NCBI RefSeq assembly: GCF_000247695.1
Contig: NW_004624784.1
Coordinates: forward strand, 6,462,852 to 6,526,851
Reading direction: 5' to 3'
DNA: 64,000 nucleotides
From: Heterocephalus glaber
Taxonomy: Eukaryota; Chordata; Mammalia; Rodentia; Bathyergidae
The notes under the pieces were generated by a model, which did not search any database, was not told the DNA's origin, and saw only the letters and a list, made by a program, of their open reading frames with translations. Every line of letters begins with the position of its first letter. Position 1 is the stretch's first letter. Made by a program: the position numbers and the translations under genes. Of the stretch, positions 45,336 through 55,640 are shown one piece after another.

Positions 45336-45729
45336 TGTATTATAGTTTAGATCTATAATATTCCCCAAAGGGCTCATGTGTTCAGAGAAAGGGCTTTTGG
45401 ATGGTTATTGCATCATGGGAGCACAATACTGAAAGTGCTAAATGTGCTGTTAGGAGGTGAGGCCTGGTTGGAGGTAGGTCACTGGGGGCATGACCTAGGA
45501 GGGTATATATCTCTCTCCCTGGCTCCTCCCTTCACTCTGTTTCCTGGCTGCCATGAAGTGAGCAGCTTTTGTCCATCAGATACTTCCACCATACTGTTTC
45601 TGCCTTGGAATAGGCCAACTGTGGACTAAAAAAGTAAGCCCAAATGAACCTCTCTTCCTTTAAGTTACAGGTGTTGGGTACCATGTCTCAACAACAACAA
45701 CAACAACAACAACAAAAGTGACTAAGACA
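45336..45729 (+). mobile_element. MaLR-type LTR (ORR1/MT/MST-like), with (CAA)n
   Basis: Begins tgtattatagtttagatcta, continues 'gggctcatgtgttcagagaa', 'aggaggtgaggcctgg', 'ggctgccatgaagtgagcag' and ends 'gtgactaagaca'. This is the layout of a solo LTR of the ERVL-MaLR group. A (CAA)n run at 45689-45714 has expanded near its end. No flanking 5-base duplication is evident. Confidence 0.8.
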
Positions 45730-45744
45730 TGATAAGATACAATT

Positions 45745-46000
45745 CCAGATATCCAGGAGGGTTTCCTTGGGGAATTGATACCTAGGCTGAAGGATGTATG
45801 GGAACTATCTAGGAAAAAAGGATGGGATAAGAGAGAACACTCCAGAAAAAAGGAACATATGCAGAGGCCTTGATTTTAAAAAGAGCATGAACGAATCAAA
45901 GAACCAAAGGCCCAAGAAGCTGAAATTCAGAGAATAGTAAAAGATGGGTCTGAAGAGCTTATATTTCAAGGAGGACATTTTATGCAAAGCCTTGTAAACT
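45745..46000 (-). repeat. L2 LINE fragment, antisense
   Basis: 'ctgaaggatgtatgggaact', 'agagaacactccagaaaaaa' and 'aacatatgcagaggccttga', then 'tatgcaaagccttgtaaac', match the reverse complement of L2 upstream of its 3' end. Confidence 0.65.
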
Positions 46001-46009
46001 TTATAAATT

Positions 46010-47265
46010 TTTAAATTTTTTTTATTTAAGTGTAGTGGTTGTCATGGAAGGGATTGCACAGGAAGCAATGGCATAATTAGATATGATGACTTGAGCTCGC
46101 CCTTACCTCTTACCTAATATTGTCTAGATGTAAAAATGGAGTCTGAGTCTATCATGATCTGAAAACTCTAAACTGAACAATTTAAGAGGGTTACTTTGCA
46201 TCCAAAAGCATAGGTAGCCAACTGATTTGCAAAAATAAAGTTTAGATTTGTACTTGTGTTTCCAGAAGGGCAGAACATCCCATCTGAGCCACACATTGAA
46301 TGTTGTCTGCACCATGGAGGGTACAAACCACTGAGCTTGCAAGAAAAAGAAAATATGACTAACTTTTGTGACAATATTATAAACAAAGGCCTACAACAGA
46401 TAGGAGGCATGACAGATAAACAATCTTTCATGGTACCATTGAGACCAAGCTCACAGAACTCAAAGAACACAGAAACTCCTAAGGAGAGGAGTCTCCTCTC
46501 TACATCTCTTAAACTCAGTGATTCACTGCAGTTCCCATCATAAACAGGAAAATAATCCCTCCTCTATTACCTGAAAGGATTCTTAATTTTTCAGGCTGGA
46601 AGGATTCTCCTACACTGCTCCAGACCAGTCTCTTCTTTTACCCCAAGGCCTCTGCCGTCAAACTCTTGATCTGTCCTCTTCTGCAAACACCTGGGTTCCT
46701 CCTTGACAGTTGGCCACTGTCAAGGCCTACTTCAGGCCCCTAGACAGACCCTCCATCCAGATACAGGAGGAAGGGCCACCATAATGATGGAGCTCCCCCT
46801 ACTGACAGCTCATATGGTAGAGTTCGAGGGACCCTGATGGGATGAGGCTCTCCTCTCCTCACCACTGTTAAGTCAAATTAGTTTCCAGGAGCACTTTCCA
46901 ACTCACCCTCAATCTATCACTCCCAAATAAGCACAGCTTTATGCAGAATCTTGGGAATCAAAGCTCATAATATCAATGCCAGGGCTCCCCAGACAACACA
47001 GAACTTAAAATGATACCCATGACAGGCCCTTAATCAGCACTGGACTAGACTGATGGGATGCATTCTAGGGTCTCCAGTGAACCAAGCTCAAAGAATTGTG
47101 TACAATAAGTGATTCAATTAAGTGCCCACACCGCCTGCCTCCCAGGGAGCTTGCCTCCCCACACAAAGAAATTCTGAGACACTCTGCCTACCTTTACACT
47201 GCAGGCAGCTAAACACAAGCTGACAACTCCAAGGGACTGGTGGATAACAATGACTGTATAATGTC
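46010..47265. other. unrecognised non-coding stretch
   Basis: No repeat family recognised. Frames of about 95-100 codons on opposite strands overlap at 46168-46543. Confidence 0.4.
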
Positions 47266-47269
47266 CATA

Positions 47270-47432
47270 AATAATATAATAATAATATAACATGTTTGGT
47301 TCTCAAAGTATCTGATATCCATCTAACCCTTAAAAACAATGTTGTTATCCCATAAATCAGTTATCACCATCAAATGAGGAAACTGAGGCACAGAGCAATG
47401 GCATGCCAGGATGAGAGTTCATTTCCTTTTGT
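47270..47432 (-). repeat. MIR SINE, antisense
   Basis: 'caaatgaggaaactgaggca' and 'cagagcaatggcatgccagg' are reverse-complement MIR. The 5' side is AT-rich (aataatataataataatata). Confidence 0.75.
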
Positions 47433-47434
47433 AT

Positions 47435-47870
47435 AATGCCACTTTTATGAGGAGATGTCAGCTGAGAACAGTAAGAAGGAGGGACCTTGGAACCAGAAAG
47501 TCTCAGAGGACTGACCTCCTCTCAGGGAATTGCCAGAAGAGGAAGCCTAGAGAGCCAAGATTCTCCTGCACTAGGTGTTGAGTCACCATACAGACCATGA
47601 CCAAATTATCAGAACCCACATAACCAGTGGGGCCAAAAATCTCATGATGAAGCAGAATAAGTGAAGGAAAATAATATAGGTTCAGAAGCATAATTACCCT
47701 CTCCTATCCAGACAATTAACATGAAGCATAGTCTTCAGAAAAGTCCAAAGGAGCACTTAGCCTAGGGAAATCTGGAGGCCCTTTTGGGTTAATCTCTATG
47801 GCATCTACCATCCACAGCCCATGTTTATAATCCAGTGTCCAAGGCTCCTGGGTACTACCAGGGAGACCAT
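47435..47870. other. unrecognised non-coding stretch
   Basis: No recognised repeat or gene. Confidence 0.4.
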
Positions 47871-47874
47871 ATGG

Positions 47875-48489
47875 CAGTACCCCCTCTTACATTATCTGTG
47901 GTTTCACTGTCCACATTTTCATTTATCCATGGTTAACAGCAGTTTGAAAATATCAAATGGAAAGGTCCACAAATAAACAATTCAAAAGTTTTAAATTGTG
48001 TGCCATTCTGAGTAGCATGATAAAACTTCACACTATCCTGCTCCATCCTGGCTGGGATATGAATCATCTATTCATTCTGTATACATTACTTGACCATTAG
48101 TCACTTAGTAGCTGACTCAGTTATCAGATCCACTGTTGTAGTATTGCTTGTGTTCAAGTAACCCTTATATGGTACCCTAATGCTATGCCACAATACCTGC
48201 ATCACTCAACTTAAGCCATCTCAACATGTAGGCACTATATCATCTCATATCATCATAAGAAAAAGGTATATTTTGAGAGAGCAGCCACATTCACATAACG
48301 TGTATTACAGTATACTGTTATAGTTATTCTGTTATTAGTTATTTCTATTAATCTCTTACTGAACCTAATGTATAAATTAAACTTTATCATAGGTGTATAT
48401 GTATGGTGTGTTATAGTTTGGTACTATGTTTTCAGGCATGTATAAGTAGGGTCTTGGAATGTATTCCCTATGGATAAGAGGAGCTACTG
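47875..48489 (+). mobile_element. Tigger-group DNA transposon, internally deleted
   Basis: Left end cagtaccccctcttacatta and right end 'ggataagaggagctactg' are inverted repeats, with TA following the right end. Motifs 'ataaacaattcaaaagtttt', 'tgagtagcatgataaaactt' and 'gttcaagtaacccttata' belong to one Tigger 5' region, and 'tattacagtatactgttata' to its 3' region. The transposase gene between them has been deleted. Confidence 0.85.
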
Positions 48490-48491
48490 TA

Positions 48492-50488
48492 ATCAGTTTG
48501 GAAGCTAGTTGTATGTGGAGGATGGGGTAAGGAAAGCATTGAAAGTGACCTGGGCTCTAGCTTGGGTGACTTCTAGAATACTGGTGCCATTATCCACACT
48601 CCAGGGAGTCTAGAGGATCACAATGGGATGAGAAAGGAACTGATGAGTTAGTGTGGGCATGCCCAGGGTCTGGTCCACCAAGGAGGCAGGACTAGAACAT
48701 CCAGAGAGAGATGAGGATAGTCAAGAAAACATAAAGGGACTGTGGGAAGGGAAGGCAAATGAAAAAAATGGAAAGGAGGGCTGGTTTGTAAGAATCACAC
48801 CTCCACAAGGTCCTAGTACCTATTGTTTTCACTGTCATTCCTCCAAAAAGCCAGGTTTTCCCCTAGCACTCAATGGAGAAAACATACTGTAGAGAAGGGC
48901 AATGTAGTGAGGGTGTAAAGGGGGTTTAGATTCTAGTAGAGGTGGGTAGTCAAGGAGTTTCACCCACCAATGTCTCTTGTAGCTCTGATATTTCACCTTG
49001 GCTTCTCTTCTGACAGTAATTTCCACTCCATGCTCCAAAGATGTCAACTCCTGGTCCAAAGTTCTTGAACTCCTTTTCTCATTACCCTCAGACCTCAGAT
49101 TGGCTTGGATTCCAGGTGATGATCTCCACTGACTCAGAGGTCACCCTCTTGGCCAGCACCCAGGGCTTCTTCCTTCCCCCTATACCATACTGCATTAGAG
49201 ACAGTCAGGCCTGGGCATGTCTGGCACAGTCAGCTCCCAGAGTGGGATTGGAAAGTTGACAACTCCCTAGGGTTTAACCAAAGTGCATATGCCCTAACAG
49301 ACTATGTCCTCTGAGACCTCACTGGAGCCAGGGGTGCTGTCAGAACATTTCTCAGGCTTGTAAACCCCATCAACACATGATTCCACCAGTGCAGACTCCA
49401 AAACGGCAAAAAATCAAAAAAGTTTTCTTTGGAGACCTAGAATTATTTCAGTGGCAGTAATTCCTCATAAATGGGCTACTGGAACATCTCTTTTTTTTTT
49501 TCATAGTGCCATTTTACCTCCCAGCAAAAGGGAGTTACTAAATTAAAATAATTACCAAATGATCAGAGATTACAGGAAAAGTTAAGATCAATTCACAAAA
49601 TTATGTTCCTCTTTGTACAGGACACAGCCAAGTTATAGACCTCTCTGAGCTGTGAAATTGGGCAGGTCCAGACCCTAAAAGAGGACTTCAGCAGACAAAG
49701 AGAATCATGACTACTCACTGGCATTGCCAATAACCCAAGTATAGGACCTCTGCCCACATTTCTTAGAGGGCTGCTCTTATCTCATCTAGGCAATATATGC
49801 TAACTCCATATAAAACAACAGAAGAATAAAAAATATTCTTTTGCAGCTAATCCACCCTTTGTAACTGTCAGGTTTCATGGGGCTGGCAGCAAGCCCATCA
49901 GATAACATTGCAGCTGTGACCTAAGAAACGTGAGAAGAAGAGCAGATTAATAAAGATGGAAAACATGTTTGGTAACTGTGTTTGAAGGGAGACCCAAGGG
50001 AAGTCCTCAGAGGGACCCCCAAAACTAATGCCACCCAGGAACTATGGCAACCCCATGGGGAGAAGGGTCAGTCAGATGTATAGATCCTGGAAGCAGGCAG
50101 GTGTTTTTCCTACCTTTTTACACAGCCTCCTCTCTGAAACTTCCTGACTTGGCTTAATGGAAAATGCCAAAAGAATGACAGTGGTATCGTATCATAAGGC
50201 ACATGCTTTTGGTGTCCCCCACCCTCAGTATTAGGCTGAGGACATCTGCAGCTCCACGAGGAGACAGCCCTAGGCAGTGGCATATTCCCCTCCTGCTCTC
50301 TGACAGGCCCCAACAAACAGCCATGACAAACCAAAGATGAGGCCGTAGGAGAGGGATGTGACTCATGGTCATATTTTCAAAACCAGACAAGTGGTTCAAC
50401 AAGTGCATGAATATGTATGGAGATATAAGGACAGAAAAAGTCTGAGTTAAGGCTGCCCTGAAATATCTAGGTTTTGATAAAGTATAGA
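48492..50488. other. unrecognised stretch, about 2 kb
   Basis: No repeat family recognised except a poly-T run at 49490-49501. Short frames have no recognised domain. This and 55640-58170 are the largest unexplained blocks. Confidence 0.4.
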
Positions 50489-50506
50489 ATAGAAATGCTG
50501 GTCTTG

Positions 50507-50588
50507 CCAGGGATTTAGCTCAGTGGTTTCGCCGCCTGTTGCACAAGCACAAGGACTCGAGTTCAATCTCCGGTACCAAAAAAAAAAA
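50507..50588 (+). repeat. ID SINE, 'tttcg' subgroup
   Basis: 'ccagggatttagctcagtgg', 'tttcgccgcctgttgcacaa' and 'gagttcaatctccggtacc' plus A tail. The 16-base target-site duplications agaaatgctggtcttg (50491-50506 and 50589-50604) are perfect. The first few ID bases are missing. Confidence 0.97.
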
Positions 50589-50605
50589 AGAAATGCTGGT
50601 CTTGT

Positions 50606-51290
50606 GGGCCAAGTGGTATGATGGAGACTATTAAAAACACAGAAAGAATGAAGGAATTGAGTTTCTTAGCTAGACCTCTACACTTTTCTCTAATTTCTTC
50701 TGTTAACTATGATGACATCCCATGGAAAGCCCATATCAGTCCCCTGCAAATGTTCCAACTTGCCATATTGTCCCACCTTTCCTCCAATCCCTGACCTGTG
50801 GGCCTCAGCAGACCTTGCTAATCTGCAGAGCTTTGCAGCACTTCCATCCAGGGACCTCCCTTCTCCTCAAAGGTAACTGAAGACTGTGGGCTTGGGCTCC
50901 ATAGTGACCACACCAGAGAGAACAGATTGGTTGGGGACATGGGAAGGAGGACATCAAGCATCAATGGGCTCTTCATGATTCAAATTTATCTCTGAGCCAG
51001 AGGCAACGTAAGGTCTTTTCTTTGACTTCTCTCTGCCATCCAGCCATTCTTGCCTATGTGGAGTTACTCTAAGCCCTGACCACCAGGTATCTGGAGCCTT
51101 TCAGAGGAGCTAGGGTACAGGTAGTCACTCTGTTGAGCTCCCAGAGCAGGTTGTGCCTGTCACTGTGAGAAGCAGGAAGAATTACATGCCAACCAGGAAC
51201 AATATGAGGGTCTCCTTAGCTCAAGAGATAGTAGGGCCAATAACAGATTAGGAATAGATATGATTATCTTCTAAATAATAAAACAAAAGT
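50606..51290. other. unrecognised non-coding stretch
   Basis: No recognised repeat or gene. Confidence 0.4.
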
Positions 51291-51292
51291 AC

Positions 51293-51375
51293 AATCACCA
51301 CTAATAATTACAGACCATTTTCTATGATCCAAGATTTGTTCTAAGCCTTTCCCACTCATAAGTTTGTCCCATCCT
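51293..51375 (-). repeat. MIR SINE, antisense, first part
   Basis: 'ccaagatttgttctaagcct' and 'ttgtcccatcctcacaccac' are the 3' half of a reverse-complement MIR. It resumes at about 51695. Confidence 0.6.
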
Positions 51376-51382
51376 CACACCA

Positions 51383-51555
51383 CTTTTTTTATTGAGACAA
51401 AATTTACATATCATAAAATTCATTGTTTTAATCCTTTTAAAGTATACAATAAATTAACTTCCAGTACTTTCATAAAGTTGTGCAACCACCACCACTATTT
51501 AATTCCAAAACATTTTATCACTTCCAAAAAGAAACCCCATATTCACTCAGCATTT
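51383..51555 (+). repeat. L1-type LINE fragment (old)
   Basis: 'ttgagacaaaatttacatat', 'aaagttgtgcaaccaccacc' and 'aattccaaaacattttatca' match a common old L1 (L1ME-like) 3' segment. It lies inside the MIR and is therefore younger than it. Confidence 0.65.
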
Positions 51556-51694
51556 ACAAAAGCCTACTTTAGAGTGAGGTGCCTTCTACTGACAAAGCTT
51601 AATATCAGGGGGAGGAAAAGAAGCTTAAAGTCCAGCCAGTATTGTAGAGCAGGTCCTGAAAGGTGAATCTGGAACTGAGAGGCAAAACATGGAT

Positions 51695-51805
51695 AACAGG
51701 CACATCACTCAAATTTTACACATGAGGAAATGGAACATAGGAGGTTAAGTACCATGCTTAACAGCACGTAGCAAAGGATGAAATCAGACTCTGATTCCAA
51801 AATGA
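51695..51805 (-). repeat. MIR SINE, antisense, second part
   Basis: 'ttttacacatgaggaaatgg' and 'agcaaaggatgaaatcagac' continue the MIR that breaks off at 51375. Confidence 0.6.
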
Positions 51806-52383
51806 GGTAGACATTGTATCTAGAGGGTAAAGTCTGAGAAGGAAAATGCTTTGTATTTCCATAATTATAAATACCTGTGTTTAATTATAAGTCCCTGGAT
51901 TTGTTGACCAAATCTGAAGATAGTATGAAAAAGAAATGTTTCTGGAGCTTTAAACCAGGTAGCTTTAGGAAATCCAGTGAAAAGCTATACATACACACAC
52001 ACATACATACATACAAACTTGTGAAACTCATGAACTACAAGAGGCACAAACCCAACACTGAAAACAAGATTGCACAGCCCAAAAGGTCACTAGCAATTCA
52101 AAAGTATTTGCTGAGCAAAACTTCACTCTAGGCACAATGGATAAGCTCCCCAACTTCAATTCTCCTTCAGCTGGTCCCACTTCATTTCTCACCTTCTCCA
52201 AGATCATGTCCCCTATTCAGCCCTCAGAACTGTCTTTTCTGGTGGTTACTCTTTCCAGACTGTTGATGCTGTTGCTGCCATTTTTATCTAGAAGGCATTC
52301 TCCCTTCTTCTTAATTTAACTAAATCCTATCCCTTCTGGTGATTCTCAGTGATTCTGTTTTTACTGACCACAGAAAGCAAATA
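51806..52383. other. unrecognised stretch with a short (CATA)n run
   Basis: An imperfect acac/catac tract lies at 51988-52014. Nothing else recognised. Confidence 0.45.
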
Positions 52384-52384
52384 A

Positions 52385-52615
52385 TTAATGATAATAATAA
52401 TAATAAGCACTTATGGAGTCCCTGCTGTGTGTTACAAATTGCCAAATAATTTACAGCCTGTGATCTCATTTAATCCTCACAAAAGAACCCAGATGAAGAA
52501 ATAGGCCCAGGGAGGTTGAATAATTTGTTCAGCCACACAGCCACAGAGTGGCAGAGCTAAGATTAGAATCCTGGTTTTCATGATTCTAGAATCTCTTAAT
52601 CACCATATTAAATGG
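52385..52615 (-). repeat. MIR SINE, antisense
   Basis: 'aagcacttatggagtccctg', 'gatctcatttaatcctcaca', 'agccacacagccacagagtg' and 'gattagaatcctggttttca' give a nearly full reverse-complement MIR. Confidence 0.9.
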
Positions 52616-52619
52616 CCTC

Positions 52620-53360
52620 TCAACTGAATGTGGATAGCACGGGTAGCCTTTTATCTCACAAAGCTAATTATTTCACACATACTGGCCTATTCTTTTCTAG
52701 CAGATTACAAGCATTTTGAAAGCAGTCACCATATATATAAAAATAGCTCAGCACCATCTCCCACATATACAGATCCTTCTCTCTCTTCCATGATTCCCTA
52801 TCAGCTAGTCAGTGAGAAAAGTTTTGATAGCCAGAAGAAATTACAGTTATCTGAAGGCAGTACTTATCCTTGGAGAACCTAGACCAGCAAAAAGGACTAT
52901 ATATGTAAGATCATATTGGGAAAAGAATCAGAGCGTGGGAAAGGGCAGAGCAAGAGCAATACATCACTTTTTGCTATCTAATCTTTAAGTACAATTTTAA
53001 AAAATAACAGAGATGAGAGGAACTAGCAGGTCAAATGAAGTTTTCTTCTGCCAGATAGAAGAGGCAGAATAGGAGGCAGAAAAGAATGCTGGCCAAATTT
53101 AATTATAAATTGCTTTATACTGTCTAAAAAATGCAAACTTTCTTATTTCTTAGAAACCAATCCCATTACTACTACTTTTCAAATAACGTATCTGTCTCTC
53201 CTAGAAGTTTTAGAAGCCCTGTCATTTCAGCAGGGCCCAGCCATTAGACCTAGCCCTAAATATGAGGCAAGAGAAAATGCCACTTGGAATTCTTTCACAA
53301 CTTTGCATTTATTGTTTGCAATGGGGCAGGGATAAAAAAAAAATGGTCATAAAATACATG
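52620..53360. other. unrecognised non-coding stretch
   Basis: No recognised repeat or gene. Confidence 0.4.
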
Positions 53361-53364
53361 TCAA

Positions 53365-53515
53365 AAGTGGAACAGACCTTAAGGATCATCCAATCTGTAT
53401 TTTCTTATTTTACAAATGAAAAAACTAAGGCATGAAGATATGCAATGGTTTGCCCAGAGTGAATTAGTAGTATGGGCAAACTCAAATCCAAGTTTCCTAG
53501 TGAGCCTCCTTCCTA
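53365..53515 (-). repeat. MIR or L3-like repeat, antisense
   Basis: 'gaccttaaggatcatccaat' and 'ttattttacaaatgaaaaaa', then 'tttgcccagagtgaattag', resemble the frequent L3/MIR-type pattern. Family uncertain. Confidence 0.55.
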
Positions 53516-53519
53516 TAGA

Positions 53520-54718
53520 TAGAAAATGAACCATCTACCCAGGAAGAAGTGAAGAAGGTAGGAAATCTCTGAGGTCCTTCTGAGTCTAAGCCCTGAAACA
53601 TATCTTTATTGACTCTACCCCTATCGTGTTGCTCCCCCTGCCTGACTCATTCCATCACTTGCTAGGTCTCCAAAGTTCAGACCTTACCTGTCCTGGTACT
53701 CTTCCGTGAAATATTATCCTGAAAGTCCAGCCCAAAGCTGGTGCAGGCTTCCCCAGGACTGCCTAGCTCTGACCAGAACTCTAAAGTCTAGCAAGACAAG
53801 CCACGGAGCATCCAACCAAAACTGATCTTGGTTTCTCAAAGCAAACAGAGACAAAGCCACAGGCCACAGGCAAGAATATCTGGTTGGTGACATCCTTTGC
53901 CAGAGCACACCAGCAATAGCCAAGACAGAGGCAGAAACCCAGCAGTCCAGCCCTGGTCTCCACTGGGCTAAGAGATACTACAAGCCCTACTTTGTTCTCA
54001 AGTGCTCAGACCTAAGATGAGAACTCTCAGGGGCAGCGTCAGAGAATCTGGGGGCCTCATAGGGCTAGGTGAGAGTCAGAGAAGGACCACCAATACCAAC
54101 GTGGGTGGGAAGAAGAAAGGCTCTTGATCCCCAGGAGGCTGCACCCTGCTTTGGACAGGAAGCAGCTCCCCAGATATGATACTTGAGGACCTGGCTTGGG
54201 TCCATGGGCACATATAGGCCAGGGGTTTTGTTTCCACTTTGTAAACGGAGGCAGGCAAGAAAAGGAATTCTTTCGCTGAGTAATACAATACTTCTGAGTC
54301 CAGCCCACCAGGCTTGGCCCTGGGAAGAGCAAACAAGCTGCATGCCCTGTCCCAACAGGTTTGTGGACACTCACTCCCTGCTGCCACTCACACTGAGGTG
54401 CAGATTCTGGGCAGTTAGGGGAGCCCGTCCTCAGAGAAAGTAGGGATGTTGGGGAAGATCTGCAGACCAACCCTCAACTCCCAGAGCCTGTTAATGCCAC
54501 CAACTCATGGGATGTAACTCTGTGCCCCACTTACTGCATGCCATCTCTGTTTCTTCACAAGCCCCACAAACTGAAGGACTTCCCAACACCGTCTCCCAGG
54601 CTGAGCCCCCACCTCCAACTGATGTATATGTGTTCTCCCTGTCACAAGCCAGAAAATAGCACCCAGACCACCTGCTGTGATCTTAGACACAAGGAAAATG
54701 GCAATGACAATTTCAGAT
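53520..54718. other. unrecognised stretch, frames on both strands
   Basis: Three overlapping minus-strand frames (137, 101 and 103 codons, 54057-54470) and an 86-codon plus frame (54183-54443) coincide. No recognised domain. No repeat recognised. Confidence 0.45.
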
Positions 54719-54721
54719 TTG

Positions 54722-54876
54722 GTGGAATGCTGAGACAGGAGGACTGCAAGTACAAGTTCAAGCCCAGCCAGGACAATTTAGCAATTTAGAGAAGTTGTCT
54801 CCAAATCTAAAAATAAATATAAAAGGGCTGGAGAGGTCACTCAGTGTAAATGCTCTGGGTTCAATCCCCAGTACTG
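54722..54876 (+). repeat. B1-ID fusion SINE (B1-dID type), 5' truncated
   Basis: A B1-like part 'atgctgagacaggaggactg', 'aagcccagccaggacaattt' runs into an ID-like part 'gggctggagaggtcactcag', 'gggttcaatccccagtactg'. Dimeric B1-ID SINEs are known from several non-muroid rodent lineages. The B1 left end is missing. Confidence 0.8.
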
Positions 54877-54880
54877 AAAC

Positions 54881-54979
54881 AGAAGAAAGGAAGGAAAGAA
54901 GAAAGGAAGGGAAGGAGGGAGGGAGGGAAAAAAAGGGAGGGAGGGAAGGAGGCAGGGAGGCAGGGAGAGAAGGAAGGGA
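54881..54979. repeat. GA-rich microsatellite (GGAA/GGGA)n
   Basis: Pure purine tract of aagg, gaag and gggag words, directly after the SINE tail, from which it probably grew. Confidence 0.95.
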
Positions 54980-54989
54980 TAATAACAAC

Positions 54990-55185
54990 CAGCACTCACA
55001 GCATTTTTCAGATTACAAAGTAGTTTTTACAGATACTATTTTCATTCTCATAACAACCTTCTGAACCAGCATTATCATCTGCCCATTTTACAGATAGAAA
55101 AGCAAGAGCCTCAGAGACCTGTCTATTAAAATGGCAAAGTCAGTTCTTGAGCCCAAGCTATCTAACTCTACCTCTCATATTGGAT
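54990..55185 (-). repeat. MIR SINE, antisense
   Basis: 'cattctcataacaaccttct', 'atctgcccattttacagata' and 'gttcttgagcccaagctatc' are reverse-complement MIR. Confidence 0.85.
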
Positions 55186-55269
55186 GTCACTACAAAGCCA
55201 GCAACCTGATCATGGGCACTGATCAATAAAATTGGCACTAGCTAACTCTAGCTATGTAACCCCTGGCTT

Positions 55270-55640
55270 TTCAGACCTGGCAGCTGAATGAACGAGAGGC
55301 TCTCACCTGGCAGGCCGAAAGGGGCCAGGCCAATGTGGGACAGCTTGACCCCTGCTTGGGGCAGCCAGCCCAGCCACAGTCCGTCCCCAGCAGGTGCTCT
55401 CTCGCCTCTCCCACCGCCAGCCCCGCCTGTCTACATGCTCCTGGCAGGGCACCCTCTGCTCCACTCACTGTTTGTTTTGCTGAGAGTTTCCGTTGGCTCA
55501 CATGTGGGTGTTTGGTGTTTGTTGTGTTTCTCCTGCAGATGGCAGACAGCATGCCCTCTCCAGCATCGCCCCACCCCAAGGGCTCTGTAGAAAATAGATG
55601 CTGCAGGGCAAAACAAAAGCCTAGCAGGTGAACAGCCCCA
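55270..55640. other. GC-richer patch retaining CpG
   Basis: Around ten CpG sites remain in 370 bases, clearly more than the neighbouring DNA. Overlapping frames of 98-126 codons exist on both strands with no recognised domain. It is too weak for a CpG island. A regulatory role is only a possibility. Confidence 0.4.

Noticed and set aside
45336..45729. A complete endogenous retrovirus
   Set aside because: Only a solo MaLR LTR is seen. No primer-binding site, gag, pol or second LTR is attached.
54057..54470. Three overlapping minus-strand frames of 101-137 codons
   Set aside because: All three frames and the opposite strand are open at once, which reflects composition rather than coding. No splice-site-bounded exon or domain recognised.
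55270..55640. CpG island or promoter
   Set aside because: CpG density is above the neighbourhood but the patch is short and only moderately GC-rich, without recognisable core-promoter elements. Kept only as a weak finding.
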